Notes under the pieces: model-generated
Seen by the model: only the letters and a program-made list of their open reading frames with translations
Told to the model about the DNA's origin: nothing
Database searches by the model: none
Position numbers and translations under genes: made by a program
Shown: in pieces, positions 46,831 through 54,961 of the stretch
Layout: each line of letters opens with the position of its first letter
Position numbering within the stretch: position 1 is the stretch's first letter
From: Marinobacterium nitratireducens
Lineage (GTDB): Bacteria; Pseudomonadota; Gammaproteobacteria; Pseudomonadales; Balneatricaceae
Direction of reading: 5' to 3'
DNA: 64,000 nt
NCBI RefSeq assembly: GCF_014645375.1
Contig: NZ_BMLT01000003.1
Coordinates: 1 to 64,000, forward strand

Positions 46831-48483
46831 ATGGCTACCAAAATTCTGAAGTCCGCCGACTCCGCCTACCAGTATCCGCTGCTGATCAAGCAGCTGCTGA
46901 CCTCCGCCCAGCGTTTCGAAACCGAGAATGCCATAGTTTCCGGCGAGTACCGTTTCAGCTATGCACAGTTCAACGAGCGTGTGCACCGGCTGGCGAACAC
47001 GCTGAAGGCCGCAGGCATCGGCGAAGGCGACACCGTTGCGGTAATGGACTGGGACAGCCATCGCTACCTCGAGTGCTTTTTCGCCGTGCCGATGATCGGT
47101 GCCATTTTGCACACGGTGAACATCCGTCTGTCGCCGAGCCAGATCGAATACACCATGAATCACGCCCAGGACGACCTGGTACTGGTTCACGACGACTTCC
47201 TGCCGATCATCGACGATATCCGCGGTGAGCTGAAAACGGTCAAGAACTATATCCGCCTGACCGACGTCGCCGGATCGACCGATGATGCGTTCGAATGCAT
47301 GGGTGAATACGAAGCCCTGCTTGCCGAAGCCGAAAGCCACTACGACTTCCCGGACTTCGACGAGAACTCGGTTGCGACCGCCTTCTACACCACCGGTACC
47401 ACTGGCAATCCCAAGGGTGTCTACTTCTCGCACCGTCAGCTGGTGCTGCACACCCTGAATATGGTCAACACCCTCAATACCCGCAGCAACGAGGGCGCGC
47501 TGCTCAAGCACGACGGCGCCTACATGCCGATCACCCCGATGTTCCACGTTCACGCCTGGGGCATTCCCTATGCGGCGACCATGATGGGCGTGAAGCAGGT
47601 TTACCCGCTGCGTTACGAACCCAACACCCTGGCGCGGCTGATTCGCGAAGAAGGCGTGACCTTCTCGCACTGTGTACCGACCGTTCTGCAAATGGTCATT
47701 CAGTCCTCCGAAGCCGCCAACACCAACTTCGACGGCTGGAAGGTCATTATCGGCGGCAGCGCCCTGACGCCGGGTCTCGCAGCCCAGGCCCTCGAGCTGG
47801 GTATCGAGCCGTTCAGCGCCTACGGCATGTCCGAGACCTGCCCGCTGATGGCGATGACCCGCTTCACCGCCGCAGATCGCGAGCTGCCCACCGAAGAGCA
47901 GCTGAGCCACCGCACCCGCGCCGGCCTTCCGAGCGATCTGGTCGATATTGCGATCTGGGACCCGGCCGGCAACCCCCTGCCCCACGACGGCAAGAGCAGC
48001 GGCGAAGTCGTCGTGCGCGCGCCCTGGCTGACCCAGAGCTACCTCCACGAGCCGGAAAAGGGTGACGAACTCTGGCAGGGCGGCTGGCTGCATACCGGCG
48101 ATGTCGCGGCCATCCTCCCCAACGGCACCGTCGAAATCCGTGACCGCATCAAGGATGTCATCAAGACCGGCGGCGAGTGGATCTCCTCGCTCGACCTCGA
48201 GCGTCTGATCAGCCAGCACCCCGGCGTCGATACCGTTGCCGTGATCGGCGTCCCCGACGAGCGCTGGGGCGAGCGCCCCTTCGCGATGATCGTGCCCAAG
48301 TCCCAGGACTTCGATGTCGCGTCGGTCGCCACCCACCTGCAGCAGTACGTGGATTCCGGCGCCATCAACAAGTGGGCGATTCCGCGCGAAATCGAACTGG
48401 TGAACGACATTCCCAAGACCAGCGTCGGCAAGATCGACAAAAAACTGATTCGCGCCCAGGTAGCCGAGCAGGCCGCCAACTAA
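46831..48483 (+). CDS. AMP-forming acyl-CoA ligase, AlkK-like
   Basis: A 550-residue adenylate-forming enzyme that activates a carboxylic acid with ATP and CoA. The P-loop-like motif is FYTTGTTGNPKGVYFSHRQ near residues 184-202; the A5-type motif is AYGMSETCPLMAM, the A7 region is LHTGDVAAI, and the C-terminal lysine lies in KTSVGKIDKKLIR. The N-terminal half resembles medium-chain ligases such as AlkK (HTVNIRLSPSQIEYTMNHAQDDLVLVHDDFLPI in pieces). It heads a four-gene operon with a GntP carrier and two hydroxyacid enzymes. It likely takes the acid produced by the aldehyde dehydrogenase; chain length or ring content is open. Confidence 0.92.
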   Translation: MATKILKSADSAYQYPLLIKQLLTSAQRFETENAIVSGEYRFSYAQFNERVHRLANTLKAAGIGEGDTVAVMDWDSHRYLECFFAVPMIGAILHTVNIRLSPSQIEYTMNHAQDDLVLVHDDFLPIIDDIRGELKTVKNYIRLTDVAGSTDDAFECMGEYEALLAEAESHYDFPDFDENSVATAFYTTGTTGNPKGVYFSHRQLVLHTLNMVNTLNTRSNEGALLKHDGAYMPITPMFHVHAWGIPYAATMMGVKQVYPLRYEPNTLARLIREEGVTFSHCVPTVLQMVIQSSEAANTNFDGWKVIIGGSALTPGLAAQALELGIEPFSAYGMSETCPLMAMTRFTAADRELPTEEQLSHRTRAGLPSDLVDIAIWDPAGNPLPHDGKSSGEVVVRAPWLTQSYLHEPEKGDELWQGGWLHTGDVAAILPNGTVEIRDRIKDVIKTGGEWISSLDLERLISQHPGVDTVAVIGVPDERWGERPFAMIVPKSQDFDVASVATHLQQYVDSGAINKWAIPREIELVNDIPKTSVGKIDKKLIRAQVAEQAAN

Positions 48484-48509
48484 GGTCAAAGCGACCTGGC
48501 TAAACCTCT

Positions 48510-48568
48510 GGTGCCCCACCGGCAGGCTGAAAAGCGTCGCTGCTCAGCTTGCCGGAGTTCGGGGCACC
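48510..48568 (+). other. Long intercistronic stem-loop before the GntP gene
   Basis: GGTGCCCC (48510-48517) pairs with GGGGCACC (48561-48568), and CCGGCA (48519-48524) with TGCCGG (48550-48555), giving a two-part stem. There is no T-run, so it may set relative expression of ligase and carrier. Confidence 0.55.
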
Positions 48569-48601
48569 GTCCCTTAGCCCCTTTCTGGAGAACAATAAGA
48601 G

Positions 48602-49975
48602 ATGGCTTACGCAGGATTAATCGGCAGCGTCGTGCTGCTTATCTGGTTGGCACTTCGCGGGGTGAACATCATCCTGGCGTCGCTCATTAGCGCACTTGTC
48701 GTTGTCGTGACCAATGGCTTGCCTCTGGCCGACAGCTTTTCCGAGTACTACGCCTTCGGTCCGCTCGGGGCTTTCACCTTTGCCGGAAAGTTTTTCCTGC
48801 TGTTCGCCGCCGGGGCCATTTTCGGCCGCGTCATGGGCGACAGCCATGCGGCATCGAGCATTGCCATGGCACTGGTCCGCAAGCTGGGAGCCCAACGCGC
48901 GCTCTGGATCACCACCCTGGCATGCGCCCTGCTGACCTACGGCGGCGTCGTGGCCTTCGTGGTGATTTTCGCCATGTACCCGCTCGGTCTCAAGCTGCTG
49001 CAGGAAGCCGACATTCCCAAGCGCCTGTTCTGTGCGGCACTGGCGCTGGGCGCCGGTACCTTTACCCTCACCACGCTGCCCGGCACGCCTTCGATCCATA
49101 ACGTGATCTCGGCGGTATCCCTCGGTACCGACCTCTTCGCCGGCTTCTGGCTCGCCATGCTCGGGGGCGCACTGATGTTCGCACTCGGCATGTGGTACCT
49201 CGAACGGCAGCGGGTTCTTGCGGTCGCCAACGGTGAAGGCTTCAAGCCGGCACCCCACGACCGTATTTCAGCCGTTGACGAAAGTGACTATCCGCACTGG
49301 CTGCTGGCCAGCCTGCCGCTGGCGCTGGTACTGGCGTTCATCATTATGCCGCGTGTGATTACCCTTGCCTTCGGCATCGATTCACTGGCCGAAGGCTCTT
49401 TGCCGCGCACGGTCCTGGAATTCGCCAATAGCCAGCCGATCATCTGGCCCAGCATCTCGCTGCTCGCAGGTTCGGTCCTGGCAGGCGTCATCTTCCCGGC
49501 GATCCGACGCGACTCGATTCATGTCATGGGTCACGGTGCTCAGGACTCGATCATGCCGCTTATCAATACCGCTGCCGTTATCGGGTTCGGCGGCGTCGTG
49601 ACCCATACCGCGGGCTTCGGCGACTTCACCTCCTTTATGCTGAACTCGGCCTTGCCGCCGCTGCTGTCGATGTTCGCCTCGATCAGCCTGGTCTCCGCCA
49701 TCACAGGCTCCGCTACCGGCGGCCTGCAGATATTCATGCAGACCCTGGCGCCGTCCTATCTGGAGATGGGTATCGAGCCACAGACGCTGCACCGAATCGC
49801 GACCATGGCCAGCGGCGGTTTCGACTCCCTGCCGCATTGCGGCACCATCATCGCCATGCTCACCATCACCGGTCTGACCCACAAGGAAGCCTACCGTGAC
49901 GTTGGCATCATCACGGTGGTGATCCCGGTCGGCGTAACCCTGGCACTGATCGGACTCGTCGCGCTGATGGGCTGA
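48602..49975 (+). CDS. GntP-family carboxylate/hydroxyacid permease
   Basis: A 457-residue integral membrane protein with about 12-14 helices, typical of the GntP family of gluconate and related hydroxyacid:H+ symporters. Characteristic segments are FFLLFAAGAIFGRVMGDSHAA near residues 61-82, YGGVVAFVVIFAMYPLGLKL near 117-136, and the conserved LPGTPSIHNVI near 160. A GSATGGLQIFMQTL stretch lies near residue 375. It sits between the acyl-CoA ligase and two 2-hydroxyacid enzymes, so a 2-hydroxyacid or other short carboxylate is the likely cargo. This is inference from family and context. Confidence 0.9.
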   Translation: MAYAGLIGSVVLLIWLALRGVNIILASLISALVVVVTNGLPLADSFSEYYAFGPLGAFTFAGKFFLLFAAGAIFGRVMGDSHAASSIAMALVRKLGAQRALWITTLACALLTYGGVVAFVVIFAMYPLGLKLLQEADIPKRLFCAALALGAGTFTLTTLPGTPSIHNVISAVSLGTDLFAGFWLAMLGGALMFALGMWYLERQRVLAVANGEGFKPAPHDRISAVDESDYPHWLLASLPLALVLAFIIMPRVITLAFGIDSLAEGSLPRTVLEFANSQPIIWPSISLLAGSVLAGVIFPAIRRDSIHVMGHGAQDSIMPLINTAAVIGFGGVVTHTAGFGDFTSFMLNSALPPLLSMFASISLVSAITGSATGGLQIFMQTLAPSYLEMGIEPQTLHRIATMASGGFDSLPHCGTIIAMLTITGLTHKEAYRDVGIITVVIPVGVTLALIGLVALMG

Positions 49976-50029
49976 AGTCCCGAGCCCCTTACTCCGTACG
50001 ATCAACGATTACTATAAGGAACGAAAAAC

Positions 50030-50959
50030 ATGAGCAACGCCATCATCCTCCTGACCCGTCCGCTACCCCAGCCCATGATCGACGCGCTTGGCCAGTTCGG
50101 CGAGGTCCGTGTCATGGACGCGAGCGAGAACATCGGCGAAGGCAACATTCTGGTTTCGACACCGCTGGACCCGATCGACGCCGACCTGATCGCGCGCCTG
50201 CCCGAGAGCCTTGGCCTGATCGCCAATATCGGTGTCGGCATCGATCATATCGATCTGGCGGCCGCGCGCGCCCGCGGCATCGCCGTGAGCAATACCCCGG
50301 TCGTGACCGAAGACACCGCGGATCTGGCCTTTACGCTGATCCTGGCGACCTGCCGCCGGCTCGGCATCGCCGAACGCCACCTGCGCAACGACGACTGGGC
50401 CGCCGGCGTCAGCCAGATGGGCCAGCGCGTGCACGGCAAGACCCTGGGTATCGTCGGCTTCGGCGCCATCGGCCAGGCGGTCGCCCGCCGCGCCCGAGGC
50501 TTCAACATGAATATTATCTACCACGGTCGCAGCGCCAAGCCGGAAGCGGAAGCCGAAATCGGCGCGCGCTACTGCGAAACGCTGGAAGAACTGCTGGCCG
50601 AAGCGGACATCGTCTCGCTCAACTGCGACCTCAATGACAGCACCCGTCATCTGATCAACGCCGACACCCTGGCCAAAATGAAGCCGAATGCGACCCTGAT
50701 CAACACCGGTCGCGGGCCGCTGATCGACGAAGCGGCACTGGTTGATGCGCTGAAGAACGGCCAGCTCGGCGGCGTCGGCCTCGACGTCTACGAATTCGAG
50801 CCCAAGGTCACGCCTGAGCTCAAGGAGTTCGACCGTGTCACCCTGTCCCCGCACATCGGTAGCGCCACCCAGGAGTGCCGTGGTGACATGGCGCGCCGTG
50901 TCTGCATGAATATCGCACAGTTCGTTCAGCAGGGCGCCCCGGGCGACTGCTGCAACTGA
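50030..50959 (+). CDS. NAD(P)-dependent D-2-hydroxyacid dehydrogenase
   Basis: A 309-residue member of the D-isomer-specific 2-hydroxyacid dehydrogenases. The nucleotide-binding motif is GIVGFGAIGQAVARRARGFN near residues 140-159. Catalytic residues are the Arg in NLGVGIDHID-to-LNCDLND spacing, the Glu in the DVYEFEPKV segment and the His in LSPHIGSAT. Length and motif order match glyoxylate/hydroxypyruvate reductases of the GhrB type. It would interconvert a D-2-hydroxyacid and 2-oxoacid in the cytoplasm. The gene lies 54 bases after the permease and 17 before the LldD-like gene, with good ribosome sites. The oxidising or reducing direction is not decidable. Confidence 0.9.
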   Translation: MSNAIILLTRPLPQPMIDALGQFGEVRVMDASENIGEGNILVSTPLDPIDADLIARLPESLGLIANIGVGIDHIDLAAARARGIAVSNTPVVTEDTADLAFTLILATCRRLGIAERHLRNDDWAAGVSQMGQRVHGKTLGIVGFGAIGQAVARRARGFNMNIIYHGRSAKPEAEAEIGARYCETLEELLAEADIVSLNCDLNDSTRHLINADTLAKMKPNATLINTGRGPLIDEAALVDALKNGQLGGVGLDVYEFEPKVTPELKEFDRVTLSPHIGSATQECRGDMARRVCMNIAQFVQQGAPGDCCN

Positions 50960-50976
50960 GTCAGGAAAACGACACC

Positions 50977-52131
50977 ATGAGCATTTTCAACGTAAACCCC
51001 GTTACCGTCGACGACTATCGTCGCCTTGCCGAGCGCCGTCTGCCGCGCTTCCTGTTCGACTACCTCGACGGCGGCGCCAACGCCGAGGCAAGCCTCGCCG
51101 CCAACGTCAACGATTTCGACAACTACCGCCTGGTGCAGCGCGTGCTGCGCAACGTCGATGGTATCGATACCTCGACCACCATCGCCGGTTTCGACGCCGC
51201 GATGCCGGTTACACTGGCTCCGGTCGGCATGGCCGGCATGTACCGTCGCCGTGGCGAAACCCAGGGCGCCCGCGCAGCCGACGCCGTTGGCGTGCCCTAC
51301 ACCGTCTCGACACTGGGCATTTGCCCGGTAGAGGAAATTATCGCCGCCACCGGCAAGCCGATCTGGTTCCAGCTCTACATGCTGCGCGACCGCGATGTGG
51401 TACAGTCCCTGCTCGCCCGTGCCCAGGCCGCCGGCTGCACCACCCTGGTGTTCACCGTGGACCTGCCGGTCGCCGGCATGCGCCTGCGCGACTACCGCAA
51501 CGGCATGATCGGCACCAACCTCGCCAGCAAGCTCTCGAAAGCGGCGCAGCTGGCAACCAGCCCCTGCTGGGCCTACGACGTCGGCATCAAGGGCAAGCCG
51601 CACACCATTGGCAACCTGGACAAGGTCGTACCCGACCCCGATGACCTCAACGCCGTCAAGGCCTTCATCGACAGCCAGTTCGATCCCCGCTGCACCTGGG
51701 AAGACATCGCCTGGCTGCGTTCGATCTGGTCCGGCAAGATCATTATCAAGGGCCTGATGGAAGTCGACGATGCCAAGGCCGCCGTCGATGTCGGCGCCGA
51801 TGGCATCGTGGTGTCGAACCACGGCGCCCGTCAGCTCGACTCTGTCGCATCCAGCATCAGCAAGCTGCCGGCAATCGCCAAGGCGGTGGGCAAGCAGACG
51901 GAAATTCTGGTCGATGGCGGTATCCGCAGCGGTATCGACGTGGTCAAGGCCGTTGCGCTGGGTGCCAACGGTGTGATGATCGGCCGTCCCTGGGTCTACG
52001 CCAATGCCGCGCGTGGTGAGCAGGGCGTCACCGACCTGCTGACCACCTTCCAGAAAGAGATCGCCACCGCGATGGCGCTGATGGGCGTCACCAGCATCGA
52101 TCAGATCACGTCGGACCTGATCGAGGCATAG
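50977..52131 (+). CDS. FMN-dependent L-2-hydroxyacid oxidase/dehydrogenase (LldD type)
   Basis: A 384-residue TIM-barrel flavoenzyme of the lactate/mandelate/glycolate group. Family motifs are RLPRFLFDYLDGGANAEASLAANVND split at residues 20-45, LAPVGMAGMYRRRGE, WFQLYMLRDRDVV and TVDLPVAGMRLRDYRNG. The active-site histidine is in VVSNHGARQLDS, and the FMN phosphate loop is DGGIRSGIDVVKAVALGANGVMIGRPW. It should oxidise an L-2-hydroxyacid to the 2-oxoacid. With the GlcD-like enzyme at 37.5 kb and the NAD enzyme just upstream, the cluster can act on both stereoisomers. It ends the operon; no strong terminator follows. Confidence 0.92.
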   Translation: MSIFNVNPVTVDDYRRLAERRLPRFLFDYLDGGANAEASLAANVNDFDNYRLVQRVLRNVDGIDTSTTIAGFDAAMPVTLAPVGMAGMYRRRGETQGARAADAVGVPYTVSTLGICPVEEIIAATGKPIWFQLYMLRDRDVVQSLLARAQAAGCTTLVFTVDLPVAGMRLRDYRNGMIGTNLASKLSKAAQLATSPCWAYDVGIKGKPHTIGNLDKVVPDPDDLNAVKAFIDSQFDPRCTWEDIAWLRSIWSGKIIIKGLMEVDDAKAAVDVGADGIVVSNHGARQLDSVASSISKLPAIAKAVGKQTEILVDGGIRSGIDVVKAVALGANGVMIGRPWVYANAARGEQGVTDLLTTFQKEIATAMALMGVTSIDQITSDLIEA

Positions 52132-52340
52132 TTCTCCCTGGGGTGGGTCAGGTGCGCAAACCGCCTTTTGTGCCGGTCCACAGCGGCTGGCGCGCACCGA
52201 ACCCCCTCTAGGGACCGCTACCGCATTCGGCAGATGGCGGGTTAGGACTCGCCCGGAACTTGTAAAAACCTGACAGTTCTCCCCCGCGCGTCTAACCCAG
52301 CCTGCTCGCTAGCGGGCGCGGTCCGGTCGCGCCCGGCACT

Positions 52341-52363
52341 CCGGGGGCCGCCAGAGCCCCCGG
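52341..52363. other. Hairpin between convergent genes
   Basis: CCGGGGGC (52341-52348) pairs with GCCCCCGG (52356-52363) around a seven-base loop. It lies between the LldD-like and LapG-like stop codons. No T-run is present on either strand, so terminator function is uncertain. Confidence 0.45.
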
Positions 52364-52373
52364 AAGCGCCGCT

Positions 52374-53078
52374 TCAGAAGGTCGGTCGACCGCCGTTGTA
52401 CTGGCGGTACTTCTCCCGGTTTTCCCGGATCCGGGCCTTGATGGTCTCGAGCTTTTCCAACCGACGCTGGCCGATTTCCGCCTTGATGGTGCGCTGCTGC
52501 CCGTCGTCATCGAGCAGAATCAGATCACCGGCGGCATCGAACAGATAGACCCCCACCAGATCATCACGCTCGTTGCCGGTCTTGATCTCCGGGATCATGT
52601 TGTCGAGCACCAGAGCATGCTGGTGATCGTCGCTGAGCCAGACCAGCACCATGTGGGGTTCACCGGTCGCCCTCACGCGGACATACCCCAGATAAAGATT
52701 TTTCTCCGGCACTCCCAGCAACCGCAAACCCACGTACTTGCCGATCGCCATGTCCTCGCAGTCACCGCCGTAGAGCGCGATGGTCTCGATTGGCGTCGCC
52801 CAGTAGTCTTCGGCGTGCCACTTGTCACGGTCCGTCACCCATGGAAGCTTGTTGAGGGTGTCGTTGACCACCCTGAGCTTGGTCTCGAGCGGGGCATCGG
52901 CCTCGGCGATCAGGGTTTCGTACACCCTGCGCAGGCGGCTGGCGCCGGCAACCCCGTATTCCTTCTGAAACTGCGCGAACAGCTCTTCCGACCAGCGTGC
53001 CGGCTCAGCCTGCACCGCCGTAACCGTATAGCCCAGCATCCCCGTGATCATGGCCAGTATCAGCAGCACTCTTTTCAT
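52374..53078 (-). CDS. Transglutaminase-like cysteine protease, LapG family
   Basis: A 234-residue periplasmic cysteine protease of the DUF920/BTLCP group. The signal peptide is MKRVLLILAMITGMLGYTVTAVQA. The catalytic cysteine is in LYGGDCEDMA near residue 107, the histidine in GEPHMVLVW near 142, and the aspartate in ALVLDNMIPE near 160. LapG cleaves the N-terminus of biofilm adhesins such as LapA and is held in check by LapD, which senses c-di-GMP. Neither LapD nor an adhesin gene is seen next to it; they may lie elsewhere. The ATG at 53078 has GGAG five bases upstream; a GTG six bases earlier is less likely. Confidence 0.88.
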   Translation of the reverse strand: MKRVLLILAMITGMLGYTVTAVQAEPARWSEELFAQFQKEYGVAGASRLRRVYETLIAEADAPLETKLRVVNDTLNKLPWVTDRDKWHAEDYWATPIETIALYGGDCEDMAIGKYVGLRLLGVPEKNLYLGYVRVRATGEPHMVLVWLSDDHQHALVLDNMIPEIKTGNERDDLVGVYLFDAAGDLILLDDDGQQRTIKAEIGQRRLEKLETIKARIRENREKYRQYNGGRPTF

Positions 53079-53168
53079 ATCCACTCCGCCTGCCCGAATG
53101 TGTATTGAAAGGTACGCGTACTTTCTATTTATAGACCAGGGTCAGACAGTCGCCGGCCGCAACAGGCC

Positions 53169-54626
53169 TTACTGAATCGGCGCCAGCAGATAGGCGCAGC
53201 GGCTGACAAGCCGCAGCGGCAATGACCAGTTTTTCACCTCGGCGGTACTGAGCTGCCGGCTCTGAAGAAAATCTTCGCGCAGCATGGCGGCCACCTCGCC
53301 GGCAAACTGCCGGTTGCGGTTGAGTATCGAGATCTCGAAGTTGAGCCGGAATGAACGGTTGTCGAGATTGGCGGTTCCGATCGAGGCCAGTTCATCGTCG
53401 ACCAGCAGAACCTTCTGGTGCAAGAAGCCGTTCTGGTAGCGGTAGAACTTCACCCCGCAGAAGATCGTTTCGCCGATATAGGTGTAGGACGAGAGTTTCA
53501 TCAGCCGCTTGTCGGCAAGCTCCGGCAGCAGAATACGCACGTCCACGCCGCGCAGCGCCGCCAGCTGAAGCGCCGCCACCACCGCCGCGTCCGGCACGAA
53601 ATAGGGGCTGACGATCCACAGACGCTGTCGTGCGGTCTGTATCAGGTGCAGGAAATACAGCGCACAGCTTTCCAGCGTATCGGCCGGCCCGCTCGACAGC
53701 ACGAAGGTTTCGACGCCGCCGGTCGGGACGACCGACGGCACCCAGTTCAGCGATGCCGGTACCCGGTCCGTGGCCCAGTACCAGTCCTCGACGAAGGCAA
53801 GCTGCACCGCCTGAACCGCGGGGCCCCGCAGCGCCACGCTGGTATCGCGCCACGGGCTGAGCACCGGATGCTTGTGAACGTATTCGCGCCCGACGTTGAC
53901 GCCGCCGACGCAGGCGTAGTCGCCGTCGACGACGACGATCTTGCGATGGTTGCGAAAGTTGAGCTGAAACCGGTTGCGCAGCCCCTTGGTGGAATGAAAG
54001 GGGCGGATATCCACCCCGGCGTCTGCCAGCGAGCGGAAGAAGCGCCGCGGCGTCTGGAAGGAACCGATCTCGTCGTAGAGGAAGCGAACTCTGACTCCGT
54101 CGCGAACCCGGCTGATCAGGAGGTCGCCGAGCGCGCGCCCGAATTCGTCGTCACGCACGATGTAGAACTCCAGCAGCACATAGTGCGTTGCCGTGCGTAT
54201 CGCCGCGAACATGTCCTCGAAGGCACGGTCGCCATTGATCAGCAGACGCGCCTCGTTGCCACGGGTGAAGGGCATCTTCGCCAGCCGCTCCAGCGCGGTG
54301 AACGTCTGGTCCGCCGCCGAGGTACGGGGAATATGGGGCTGGAAGCGCAGATTGAGACTGCGGGCCAGGTTCTGCACTTCCAGTCGCCCACGCCCCCTGC
54401 CCTGGGCGTAACCCCGAAAGCGACGCCGGCCGAACACCCAGTACAGCGGTACCATCAGCGGCGGAAAGACCACCAGCAGGATGACCCAGGCGACTGCGCC
54501 CTGGGCCGTGCGCGTTGTCATGATCGCGTTGAGGCCGGACACTATGCCCAGCACCAGCATGACGAAGGCCGCAAGCGCCAGTACCACGGGTTCGTGTTCC
54601 GGCGGCAGCCCCGTTAAAGTTTCCAA
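53169..54626 (-). CDS. cls: Cardiolipin synthase, phospholipase D family
   Basis: A 485-residue inner-membrane enzyme that joins phosphatidylglycerol units to make cardiolipin. Two N-terminal membrane helices lie near residues 15-35 and 45-65 (AVAWVILLVVFPPLMVPLYWVFG). The two HKD catalytic motifs are HRKIVVVDGDYACVGGVNVG in the middle and HQKVLLVDDELASIGTANLD toward the C-terminus. I chose the TTG at 54626 with AGGGA upstream, which gives the usual length; an ATG at 54728 would add 34 residues of no family likeness. It is probably transcribed alone, 91 bases before the LapG-like gene. Confidence 0.92.
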   Translation of the reverse strand: METLTGLPPEHEPVVLALAAFVMLVLGIVSGLNAIMTTRTAQGAVAWVILLVVFPPLMVPLYWVFGRRRFRGYAQGRGRGRLEVQNLARSLNLRFQPHIPRTSAADQTFTALERLAKMPFTRGNEARLLINGDRAFEDMFAAIRTATHYVLLEFYIVRDDEFGRALGDLLISRVRDGVRVRFLYDEIGSFQTPRRFFRSLADAGVDIRPFHSTKGLRNRFQLNFRNHRKIVVVDGDYACVGGVNVGREYVHKHPVLSPWRDTSVALRGPAVQAVQLAFVEDWYWATDRVPASLNWVPSVVPTGGVETFVLSSGPADTLESCALYFLHLIQTARQRLWIVSPYFVPDAAVVAALQLAALRGVDVRILLPELADKRLMKLSSYTYIGETIFCGVKFYRYQNGFLHQKVLLVDDELASIGTANLDNRSFRLNFEISILNRNRQFAGEVAAMLREDFLQSRQLSTAEVKNWSLPLRLVSRCAYLLAPIQ

Positions 54627-54758
54627 ATCGAATCCCTGATATTGAAAAATTTTACTGCAGTATAGGGAAACTCCCAATAAGTCCCAAAGCGCAGGGCACC
54701 GCGTCCAGCGACTCCCGGCGGCGGGCAAACTCTATTACCCGCCGCAACAGGCGAGTGC

Positions 54759-54764
54759 TAGAAT
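54759..54764 (+). promoter_or_regulatory. Possible extended -10 element before the short membrane ORF
   Basis: TGCTAGAAT at 54756-54764 is a good extended -10 (TGnTAGAAT). No clear -35 is seen upstream. The short ORF starts at 54799. Confidence 0.4.
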
Positions 54765-54798
54765 AGGGTCCGCAATTCGTTGACATGGAAGCTGTCAG

Positions 54799-54942
54799 AT
54801 GCTCGACGTGCTGGAAGCATTGCGTGCCTGGTTCGGGGAAAATCCCTGGCGTTTGCTCTACCTGCTGCCCTACCTGCTGGTGCCCTTTCTGGTGGTGCCG
54901 GTCTATGAACTGCTCGACCACATTGTCGCCATGCTGATGTGA
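54799..54942 (+). CDS. Short single-span membrane protein, 47 residues
   Basis: The frame gives a 47-residue product: an amphipathic start (MLDVLEALRAWFGENPWR), a strongly hydrophobic stretch (LLYLLPYLLVPFLVVPVYEL) and a short end. This is a plausible single-span membrane peptide. It lies between divergent cardiolipin synthase and convergent SulP genes in an otherwise empty gap, and an extended -10 element precedes it. The ribosome site is poor (GGAAGCTGTCAG). I do not recognise a family. Support comes from composition and position only. Confidence 0.5.
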   Translation: MLDVLEALRAWFGENPWRLLYLLPYLLVPFLVVPVYELLDHIVAMLM

Positions 54943-54961
54943 CACTCAGGACGTCGCAGCC

